64,000 nucleotides of DNA from positions 434,001 to 498,000 of the forward strand of contig OZ038422.1 of the NCBI GenBank assembly GCA_964036155.1, read 5' to 3'. Shown here piece after piece: positions 21,312-41,300 of this stretch. Source of the stretch: Diploscapter coronatus. Its lineage: Eukaryota; Nematoda; Chromadorea; Rhabditida; Rhabditidae. Position 1 is the stretch's first letter. Every line of letters starts with the position of its first letter. Both the position numbers and the translations under genes were made by a program. The notes beneath the pieces are model-generated. The model saw only the letters and a program-made list of their open reading frames with translations, ran no database searches and was not told the origin of the DNA.

Positions 21312-24300
21312 CTAAATTTTCGCATTGCTGCTTCCCGCAGTGGACCCGTTTTGCTCGTTTCCCGTGATCTTCTGCAACTCGAATTCGACTACTAAAGGAA
21401 TATGATCGGACGGCACCCATTCGTTCGGCCATTTTTCTGGAAAATTCGAATTTTTGAAAAAAAATTAGAAAAATTCAGCACTAGGGAAAAATTGACTGAT
21501 GATGGTCGCGCACAACTTTTACCCTTGAATATTTTTAGCCCGACGCAAATACTATTTCGATATGTTATGAACAGTTTTAAAGTCTGTTGAACAGGAAGTT
21601 CAATTTTTGCTCAACAACAACAACAAAAACATTCATTGTGGCATTTTTTATAGAACAAAAGAACATTTTTGTTGAACAGAAATGTTCAAATTTCCTCAAT
21701 ACAGGAATAACTTTCAGATAAAGAAAAAACCTAATTACACGATAGTAATGCGATCTAATACTCCGTATATTTCTCAGGTCTGACTCAAATGCTTTATGGG
21801 TCGATAAAAAATGAAACTGAATAAATTTTGTTTTTAAATATTTTAAAAATACCCAATTTGCTGAGGTTTCCCAGACTCGGCAATCCCAATCTTCGAATAG
21901 GAACAATTTCCATCGGCTGATAGTTTTGGGTGGAGTCATAGACTATCTGAGATTAAAACAATAACTTCAAAACAAAAATCGATTAAAAAGAAATTTTAAA
22001 ATAATAATATACCTGAATATCACCATCCGAATCGGAACTCGTTCCCGATTTTGCCTTATTTTCTATCGAATTCGAATAGAAAATAAAGTCTGGGTGACCC
22101 GAACGCAAATGGTACGTCGATATGCCCACCTGAAGAACATTCATGGTTATTTTTTTCTTTAATTTAGAAAAATTGATTATTAAAATACCTATTTGATTAT
22201 ATTTTTAAAATTAGGAACGTTTAAAATACCAATTAAAACCAATGAAATTTTAAAATGTAAAAGTCTAAATAAGGAAATTTCTAACATTAGTTCTGTTACT
22301 TTAAAGATTCGAAAATGAAAATATATATTAAAAAAAGTTTTCTATCTGCAGTTTTATTTCATTTTTAGAAACAAAATTTAAAAGCAAACTCCACCTTCGA
22401 ATTATCGTTGATGTTTTCGTCGTAGACCGATTTGAAATGGAACGGGTGAGTCACGAGTTGACGATCCACTGGAGATTCGGCTGAAATTTGAAAAGACAGC
22501 TATTTCAGGAAAATTCAATCCCGGTCTGCGAATTTTTCGAAAAAAAAAATCAATTCAAATTCTCACCTCTATCAAAAGTCCTGTAAATGGACCGTCTCGT
22601 GATATCGAGTTGCGGCGGTACAATGGTCCGCATATCGACCTAAAATCATTTTCAAATAGGTTTAAGTTCGAGGTTTTTTTTTTCAAAAATAAACAATTCT
22701 TGATGGAAAATATTACAATTCAATGAAGAATAAACGATTTTTTGCCAAAAATCAAAGTTAAGAAGAAAAAAAATCTTACCATTTTGTTACCGGGCGTATC
22801 GTAATTCGAGACTTCATCGCTTGTGAGTCGATCAATATTGAGCCTGAAAAATATTTTTTTCAAAAATTATAAAATCCAGCTAACAGTCCTACTCCTTATC
22901 ATAGCAATAGAAATCTCAATTAATTAGTCAGAAATTAAAAAAAAAAAAAAAAATCACCTCGAATCCACAATGAACCGATAAAACCCTGAGTTCGGTTCGG
23001 AGTTGCAATCTCCGCAGAAAATGAACGGAATATCCTTGGGGTACTTCTTATCTTGGATGAGCTGAAATTTTTTAAATAAAAATCAATAAGTTTCGTTTAA
23101 ATCCACCCTTCTTCAGTACTAATTTAGAAATTTCATTCACATTAAAGTGGAAAATATGTGCAATTTCAAATAGGTTGTTAGTAAAAACTTTTCTAAAATT
23201 CGCTTCCGTTTTTTCAACATTAATTTTAAAATTTCCTCCACTTTAAACTTGGATATAATTGATAAATTTTCCGAGTCAGTTAAAGTAAAAATCGAATAAG
23301 ATGCATTTAAAAGAAAAAAATAGCAAATACAGAAGGATTCGAAACTGACCTTATGCACAGAGGCGAGCAAACGAACCGCTTGACCAAGTCGAATGTCGCC
23401 TTTCTCACTCCGGAATATCAAATGCGTGTTTGCAACGATGAATTTCCCACCGGTTTTCCGAGATTTGAGCACAAGAACTTGACCTGAAAGAAAAAAAACT
23501 ACTAGAAAAATTAGCTTAAAAAATTCGACCAGGAAACTAAATCGTTCTGCCAAAATTATTATGGTTTCGAGTTTTTAAGCAGAGAAATTAGTGGGTCCAC
23601 AAAGCTATAGCAATCCAGGACTAAGACTAAATCGCCAAAACACTTTAATTTTACCGATATGAGGATAATCCAGATACTTGTTTCCCTTCACAACGAACTC
23701 GACGTCTTCGTAGAACACCTTCTTGAAGCGGTCCTTTCTGAAGTATTTTTCTTGTTCTTCTTCAAATCGATAAAAACGGTATTCTTTAAAAGCTCATCGA
23801 CTCTTTCTGGCGAAAAAACCAAGACGAAAGAAAATGGATTAATTTTCCAAAGATTGGCAATTTAAAAAATACCTGTAAAAAATCGCGCAACCGTCATGAC
23901 AGTAACTAAAATTCTTCTTTCTGTAGATACCATCATACGCGTATTTCAGACTATTGTTAAAGTCCGAATAACAATCCATGTGGACTTCCTGGAAATTTAA
24001 CCTATTTTTCTTCTAGTAATTTTTTAAATCACCTGCATGCAAATAATATCCGCATTGAAGCTCTTCAGTTCTTCCACCATAGACTTGAATCGCTTGTTCC
24101 AAGAGGCAAAATGAAGAAGGCCAGTGTGGACTCTGAAATAAAAAAAACAAAAATTTTTAAATTAAACTCAGGCCTTCAAATTTTGCACACTTCCACGTTA
24201 AACATGACACCGAGAAGAAAGGGGAAATAGCATAGGGGTGCGCGGTGACAGACAATGAGAAAAGATTCGAGTTTTCTCGCCTTTCTTCCCGCTGTGACAT

Positions 24301-24841
24301 GTTTAACGTGGGAGGGTGCAAAGACTCTAAGAGCTGATTAAATTTTTGAAAATTAAACGAAACAAAAGATTTGCCAAATTTAAAAGGTCAATTTATGGAA
24401 AGAATTCTCTAAACTCAAATAGTTTTAAAACCTGCGCCTTCTCGCACTCGCACCACCTCGAATAATGTTCTTTTTCTGAGAAATCTGTAGAACAGTTAAA
24501 AACTCACAAATGATCATACAAATAGAGGCATCGCTTGAACGTCTCCGGACACAGAATGTTGTAGCATACCAGACTGATTTTTTCGCCCTTGCTTTGGTCA
24601 GATTCCTGGAATTTTCAAAATAAAATAAATGAAAACAGACAAACATTTGAATAAAATAATACAAAATTTTTAAATGTACCCCCAAATTCTCCCAGTCCCT
24701 CACATTTTTTCGTAGCGTCAAGTAGCTCTCGTAGTTCAATCCGTTAAACGGATCGACATTTTTCCTGGTCTTGGGCTGAAAATAATTAGATTTTAAAAAT
24801 TCAAATTTTTTAAATATAAAAAATACATCAAAACTGTCCAT
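21312..24841 (-). CDS. angl-1: ANGEL-type endonuclease/exonuclease/phosphatase (CCR4 superfamily)
   Basis: Mg-dependent EEP-fold enzyme; the vertebrate relatives ANGEL1/2 act on RNA ends and mRNA, so an RNA-processing role is expected. Fourteen exons join without frame breaks to about 434 residues: 24827-24841, 24680-24775, 24508-24605, 24033-24132, 23873-23988, 23655-23737, 23350-23483, 22958-23061, 22780-22843, 22567-22639, 22395-22480, 22013-22129, 21853-21946, 21312-21436. Catalytic landmarks are intact: VCYNILCPE (Asn), IICMQEV (Glu), HDGCAIFYRKDRF, VANTHLIFRSEKGDI (His), FCGDCNSEPNSGFY (Asp-Asn) and VPSDHIPLVVEF (Asp-His). The LNIDRLTSDEV segment after the CGDxNS motif resembles ANGEL rather than CCR4 or nocturnin. 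No leucine-rich repeats (as in CCR4) and no signal peptide were seen. The start MDSFD is a 15-bp first exon, consistent with a short trans-spliced leader exon. Confidence 0.92.
24184..24321. mobile_element. Hairpin MITE in ANGEL intron
   Basis: TGCACACTTCCACGTTAAAC at the left pairs with GTTTAACGTGGGAGGGTGCA at the right. The interior includes GGGGAAATAGCATAGG and pyrimidine-rich sequence. It is the only clear copy of this family in the window. Confidence 0.8.
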
Positions 24842-25646
24842 TTATTCGAATTTCTGGGTTTCTTCTCATTAGGCGGTGCCCCTAGATGACGTCAAAAGCA
24901 CTTCTGAATCGAAAAAATAAAAAGACGTTGAGAAAACGAGGAAAATAAAAAGTAAAGGAATATCCAGCGACGAAATTGACGAAAAAATACGCGTGTAAAG
25001 GGCGAGCATAATTGATAAGGGAACACAGTTAGTGAACACAGTTTGCACAAGAAAGAATGATTTTTCATTCGGCTTTGCAAATGAATACTTATTTTATCAT
25101 GAATCATTAATGATTATCATAAATCATCGGCTCATAGAAAAAGATCAGCTTTTCTAAGAAATAGTATGAGGAAGCAGGAGAAGAAAAGAAAAAAACCGGT
25201 CTTTTCCTAGAAGCCTAAATCATCTTTATTATTATACTTGTCTGAGCCCATTTTTGAGATCAAGTTAGATTTCGTGATATGATGCGATTTTTCAAAAATT
25301 GAGACTAAATCGAAAAAATGGATATATCATCTGGGTTTTATCTTCTATCTTTAACCACATGATGCTAGATTTCGAGACGAAGCCTAAAAGTATTTTTTTG
25401 GAATTTCAAAGATGAGATCCTTCTGATAGGAAAAACAAATATCATTAGTTCTCGAATTTTCTCACTTTTGGCTTCATTTTTGCTCATTTCAACTCGAAAA
25501 ACCCACAATAAGAGTTCAAATTCGATGAAATAAGGCTTCAGTTTGATGACATTCCTATTTTTCTCTATAAAGAACTTATCTATTATTTATAAGCCAAGAT
25601 AGGTATCTCTATCTTTAAATTTCCTATCTAAAATGATGATCTAGCA
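24842..25646. promoter_or_regulatory. Divergent promoter spacer between ANGEL and guanylyl cyclase genes
   Basis: The two genes start on opposite strands about 0.8 kb apart, so the spacer should hold both promoters. A hairpin element (25129-25216) sits inside it. No TATA box or known operator is convincing; the assignment rests only on gene orientation. Confidence 0.5.
25129..25216. mobile_element. Hairpin MITE, family P (CTCATAGAAAAAGA ends)
   Basis: It begins GCTCATAGAAAAAGATCAGC and contains CTAAGAAATAGTATGAGG. A better-preserved relative at 52190-52286 has the reverse orientation of this core and clear inverted ends. Confidence 0.65.
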
Positions 25647-34697
<9,051 letters not shown>

Positions 34698-35342
34698 AAT
34701 GGTTCATCATTTATGAAGATTATAAAACGGGTTTATTGTTTTTACCATATTATTCGGTAATTGAATAAAGGATCTCCTTCATTTATGCTCTGAAGATCAT
34801 TTTTGTATGTCCGTCAAAGTGTTAGAAAATCGGCACAAATGATTAGGCTCATTCTAATTGACCTCGAAATGAGATTTTGGGCTCTTTTATACTCACACAC
34901 ACGGCTTTGCAAACCTTAGTATCCTTTGAGAGCGTCCCTCATTTACCTTAGCCGTGGGCAGAAAAGCAAAGAGCTGGCCCTATCTCCCGTCTTCCTCATT
35001 ATTTTCAAGGGATAAGGCATGGGCATTTATGCTCACAAGCTACTTGCCAAAACTCGCTAAACACGCGCCAATGGTCAATTTTGATCATTTTCGGTCGACA
35101 TTTTTTTTCATTTTCGACCTATTTTTTCGATAGATTTGTGTATTTTTCATTCGCTCTGGAATTCGAGAATTACGGTAGCTTTCTCTAACTCATAATTTTA
35201 CAGAATTTTAGTTTCTGACCTGGAAATCGATTCATTCCTTTCTACTTTTCGCCAATTTTCAAATTTTCAGGAAACTTCATTTTAAGTTTTGCCTTGAGAA
35301 TTGATCAATTTTGTCGCGCCGGATCGAGATTTTGGCGAAGCG
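34698..35342. other. Spacer between cyclase and ECT2
   Basis: About 650 bp separate two co-oriented genes. No coding frame was seen. TTTTCAG at about 35265-35271 may be a splice or trans-splice acceptor for the ECT2 5' UTR. The gap is longer than the roughly 100 bp typical of C. elegans operons, so an operon is not supported. Confidence 0.5.
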
Positions 35343-38300
35343 ATGAGCGGTTTTGGGGGTGCGGCTTCGGGCGGCAATTTCCTGCAGCAGCAGCAACACA
35401 ATCCGCCCCTGCAACAAACGGCCAGAATCAGGAAGCTTTGCATCGTGGGCGAGCCGCCGATCCAGCATGTTATCAATATTCTCCAGGTTAGGAGAATTTT
35501 TTATTTTTAAAAATATTTTATTTGTATTCAGAAAAAAAACTGAGATTCTAAAATTGATCAGTTTTTTTTTAAATGAAATTTATATCTTTCTGAAAAAGTT
35601 GCAAATTTCTATTTTTTATTTTCCAAAAATCCATCATTTTTCAGAACAACTACCAAGTCCATCTGTTGCACAGCGCTGACGGCTCGAGGATGTTCGAATG
35701 GGCGTCCAAAACTGAGGCGTTCGACGATTCAGACATCGTATTTTTCGTAAACGCCTTCGAGACGCCCCTCTTCAACGCCTTCACTACCGTAACGCGGCCG
35801 AATCGACCCGTCATCGGACCCAGGTACATCATCGCAAGGAACTACAGAAGCGCGGTCAGTGATTTTGTATTTTTAAAATGCAAAGAATAAAATTAAATAA
35901 ATTATCAACAAATGCGAAAGGGTCGCATGTCATCATGATTTAAAACAAAAAAAATTACGCCAAAACTTGACCGGAAAGCATTTCTACAGAAAAATGTGAA
36001 ATACAAGTTTCTGGGGCTAAAGTTTTGCCAGGCTGTTGTAAAACTTCGAGTTATTTGTTGAAATCTCCCTCAGATTAAATTTTTTTATCTTCTAAATTTC
36101 TATCAGTTTTTTCCAGGAACTGACCGCCCCAAAGCTGAATCGCCGTGTGTACTGCGAGACGATGCGCGACCTGATCGTGACAGTGAATTTGCCCGAGGAG
36201 AGGAAACGACGCTGCATGGATCTCGTGCACTACATGAATGGTCATGTCAGGAAAGAGGCACGCGGGGCTGGATAATCGAATTTTTTCTTCAGGAAAACTC
36301 ACCGCTTGTAAAAAAGTGTAGAAGAATTGAATCTAATGTTTTTAACTAATACAATACTTTGAAGAAAAAAGGAAATAATCCTGAAACATTTTTTCCCCGA
36401 AAAATCTTTGTTTAGAAGATGTAGGATAATTTCTCGATTTCTTTAATTTGTTTCTTCTTCAAAATTGTATGGATTATTCTTCCAGGCCTCCGACAAGACG
36501 AACATCCTGATTTCGAACGAGGCGAGCGGCGAAGGCTACAGGGTTAGAAACATATTCTTTCATGATCGCAAAAATCCGAGAAGAATTTCGCATTTTTTTT
36601 TCAAAATTTTCAATTAGTTCTCAAAGATCTAATTTTCTAGCAGGACTTCTCAAAACTCAGCCCGCAGAAAAATAGCATGTCATATCGAGAGAAAAGAGCA
36701 TGTCTTCTTTATCCTTTCTTTCGAAAATGGACACTATTTTTCTGCGGGTCACGTTTTGAGAAGTCTGTTTTCTAGACTATGGTCCGCATCGGTCTGCACG
36801 CGAACATCGTGCGCTTCTCGTGGGTGGAGGAGTGCTGGCGAAATCGCGACAGGATCGACTTCAACTGCGCCAATCCAAACCTGGTTCGTAAGAACTCGTA
36901 ATAAAATCAATTTGATATAAAAAGTCTATTTAAAAAAAAGTTTTAACCTCGAAAAAATATTTTTTCAATATTTAGTTAGAAAACAAAGAAAAAAACTAAC
37001 TCAGATCTCCGCGCATCGTCTGGGCACTTTCGAGGGTCTGAAGATGCACTTCCACGGTCTGCAGAGTGCCGAGTACGAGGACATGAGGAAACATCTGATT
37101 GCGAATGGTTAGTTTTCCTTTGAAAAATGATTACTTCTCTCATAATCTTGAAGGAAAGTGCTCATTTCTTTGGGCAGTACTCGATTTAAAGAAAGGACTC
37201 GTCTCAAAAATTTCACCTTTTTCCACTTTAGAGCTTGGGAAAAATTATTCATTTTCTGGAAAAGTATTCGAAAATTTCGATTTTTCAGTGGGCGCGATTG
37301 TGGAAGACGTCAAATCGGCGACTCACATCATCTACAGCTCGAATGCGAAAGGTCGACTTCCCGATCAGGAATGTTCTAGACACGCAAAACACGTCAATGC
37401 GGAGGTAGGAAAACGTTGGGATCTTCTGGAAAAGTACTCCGAGTACTTGCTTTCTAAATAGTTTTTGATAAAAAAGTGCTTAAAAATATTCAAGAGTAAA
37501 GATTATGATGACCTGAAAGGTTCTCGAACTTATTGATTTTTTCACTTTCAGTGGTTCTGGATGAGCATAAATGCTCAGCACTGCATGCTCGAGGAGAACT
37601 ACGTCTTCGGCGTTCTGGAAAATAGGTCACTTGTCTAGAACAAGAATATTAGCTGTTCTAGAACATCTTTTTTCCTAGAGCAATCATTTTGAAGATTTTT
37701 TCATGTTTTGAATCAAGAATACTGACTGTTCTAGGAAATCGAGTTTTTTTCAAAACCATCGTTTTTATATTGAAAAATTGAGCTTTTTCTTTAAAATTTT
37801 CTATTGTCCTGAAACATGAACTTCTTCTAGAACTTTTATCGATTTTTAAAAATAATTTCGAAAAAAAATCTTCCAGACCTGTCCCCGAATCGCAACGCTC
37901 CTCGTCTTCGCGCAGCTTCGACAGCCCGGCCACCAGATCCACGTCCCACTCCTCGGCGGCAAGGAGGAGATCGAGTGCCGAGAGGAGTCTGGACAGACTG
38001 GGCAACGCTGGTGCGCAAAATACAGTCGAAAAATAATAAAATCATCATTTTATGTAGCTTTCATTGAGAAAATCGGCCATTTTGAAGGAATAATTGAAAG
38101 AAAATGATTTTTTTAGAAAAAAAAACTACATAAAATGAAACTTGGAAAAAAAACATTTTTCTGTAATTTGTACCAACGAATAGAAAAGTTTCAAGGAAAA
38201 TTTTGAAAAGGGCGATTTATCGAAAGATAATATTAGTGTTTTTAGAAGAGGGAAAAGGTCGAAAAGTGAATTTTTTAGCCTTTTCGACGCCGGACTATTC

Positions 38301-41300
38301 GAATTCGCACTCGGCTGAGGATTTGGACAAAATGGGCTTGTCGAAGGCGGATAGACGTCTTCAAGTCTGCAGGGAGCTGCTCGAAACCGAGACGAATTAC
38401 ATCAACGCGCTGCAGTTGTTGGTTAAGGTATGCGAACTACTTGACTCGTGGTATGTTTTTCCTTGAAGAAAATAATTACTCGATTATTTTAAATTTTTAG
38501 TTAGGCTTATTATTTTTAACATTTCCTAGATAAAAAGAATCTAACAAAAAATGTATTCTGTGTTGAAATATGATTTAAAAAAAAAAAACTACGCAAATAT
38601 ATGATTTTTGGAATTTTAGAATTTCCTAAAATGTGCTTTTTGCAAACTTGAAAATTTTCAGTTCAAATTGGATCTCGAGTCGGAACTCTTCCAGGGCAAT
38701 GATTCTCTAATGCCGAAGAACGAGATCGCGATCGTGTTCGGCAAGGTCGAGCCGATCATCGAAGTCCACGAGAGGATCAGGACCAACATCCAGGACATCA
38801 TCGATGCCCACCCGAACAAGGACAAGGATGTTTGTGAGGTAAATGTAGGGAGAGTCTTGTATCTTTAGAAGTTTTCGAAGAACAGATTGGGATATTTGTG
38901 AGATCTGTGCCCTATTCGACGAGACTCTAGGAACCCTTCCTATAGAAACCTCCCAGCGGAACAAAGTTCCTATAGCGAAGGTTTCGGGCGGTTTCAAGAG
39001 TTTCCTTGATCCAGGGACTGGATGTTTCTTGGTACAATCTCAAGATTTGTAGGTGTTCACCCAAGCGGCACGCGACCTCGAGAAGGTCTACCCGGCGTAT
39101 ATCAACAACTACGACCTCGCCAAGGACCTGCTCAACAACTACGACGAGCAGAATCCGCGATTTCACGTCTTCCGAAAACTCAAGGAAACCGATCCGGACT
39201 TCAAGCGCCACACCGTCATGGAACTTCTCATTCGACCCGTTCAGGCACCTAAGCCATAAAATATTAAACCCTAAGATATCAGATTTAAAAGAAAGATTAG
39301 GCCTGACCTCAGTCTTTCCCAGTTTTTTATACGAAAATCATAAAATTTATTTTAAATCTCGGAATTCAATTTGAAGTTCAAGGTTTAAATGTTAGGATTG
39401 GCAACACTTAAAATCGGGATCAAACTTAGGGCTGAGATTTGAAAAAAGCAAAGGGAAAAATTTCAGAGATTGCCCTCTGTGATTTTGCTCATGAAGGAGA
39501 TCAACAAGAAGTCGGACAGAGGCGGACAGGCAAAGGCCGAAGTGGCGGCGAATATCGTCGACAAAGTGCTGAAGAAGGCGAATGAAGTTCGTCAGAGAAA
39601 CGACCAACACATTGAGCATCTGGCCCGATTCAACCTCATTGATGGAGTGCCGGTAGGATATATTGAAATATTTGAGTACTTGATTTATGTCACGCCAAGA
39701 CTGAATAATTTTTTTTCAATAGGAACTTTTTATCGACTTGTCTGAAACAACCTAATTTTCCAGACACACCCTTGTGTGCTCTAAATTTTTTTTTTTTATT
39801 TAAAAAAGTTCTATGGTTTCAATTTCGATTTCAACCGCTAATACACTAATCATCATTTTTATCGATTTTTCCTCGAAAATTTCTAAACCTATTTAAAAAA
39901 CGAATAACAATTTTCTCAGGCTCACTTGGTCTGTTCGAAACGGTCGTTCGAGTCGGAGTGCGAGGTGATCTGCGTGTCCGGTACTGGTCGATGGGAGTCA
40001 CTCAGAGAGGGCAAGCGGATGATGCTCATGCTGTTCCATGACGTCATCATTGTGGGTTTATCAGATTTCTCAGTACGCGCGATCCGCAAAAATTCGCAAA
40101 TCGACACCCGCAGAAAAATAGTGTCATATCGAGAGGGAAAACGAGTTGACCTTCTTAATAATCTCTCAGAAAGGTGAACTAGTTGCCTGTGGAGCGATAT
40201 TTGTGGGCCACGTTTGAGAAGTCTGGTTTTTATTATTTTTTTATTTTTAGGAACTTGAAAAGAAAATTATCCTCTAAAAATTTTCGACATTCATAATAGC
40301 TTTCTATGAGTTTTTTCTACCTGCAAGTTTCAAATATGTAGGAAAAAATGTATTCATTTTAAGTTATTTTTTTGCTTTTAAATTTCTAACATTCTTCTAA
40401 GGGGATTGAAAAATAGAAAAGAAAGATAATTTTAAGAACTTCAGGCCTGCAAAATCCGAGATGATTCTCGAATGTTCACCCGTTTGACTCGCCAATCCTC
40501 GCTGTCGAGGTAAGAATGGATATTTGTTAAACGTGAAGTCAGACTTTAAAAGTCGGAACTTTCGATCTATTTCATTCTCACTTTTTCTATCTGACGCTGC
40601 AACGTTTTCGAACCGCGCGGTTAGCTGCAGGAAGCGAGATATAGTGCATCTTTTCGGAGAGACGAGAGACGTCATGTCTTCTTTCCGTCTCTCGAAATGA
40701 CGCACTATCTCGTGTTTCGCCTGCAGTTAATCGCGATTAAAAAGGTGCAAGTCGGCTTTTTAGTTTAATTAAAATGATCATTGTATTCCAGTTTCCACCG
40801 CAAGCCCTACAAGTTCTTTAACTACATAATGGTGCAAAGCATGAGAAATGTGCAGATGATCGAGGATGTGAGCGATGAACGTGGGGGCATTTTTCTTGAA
40901 AACACGTTGGGACGTTTTCCACCACAAAAATCCGTCGTCGTCATCATCTCCCTCGTCCCACTATTAAGGATAGTAATTACAAAGCTGGCTGGAATACTTC
41001 ACACCGCATAAGAGGGATATTTGCTGTGGAAGCGTCCCAACGTCTGCTTAAAGATATATTTTTTTATTTTCTAACATTTCTTGTGGAATGTTTCATGATT
41101 TTCTGTAACAAATCTCGACAATGGAATTTGATTGACTGATTTTTATCGCAAATAATTTTCGAAATGAAAAATTGCCAAAAAAGAATCTTTTCTCAAAGAT
41201 AACTGAATTTGGTAGAAAAGAGAATTTTTAAAAACTAAAGAAAGATTTTTTTTAATTTCAGTCGACGCCCCCTCCCCAATTTCCACTACGTCTGGGAGGC

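Noticed and set aside
23743..23815. Extension of the ANGEL exon (frame ERVDELLKNTVFIDLKK)
   Set aside because: It is in a different frame from the conserved KDRFKKVFYEDVEF segment. The acceptor CTTCAG at 23738-23740 joins GCAIFYR to KDRF with no gap against the family.
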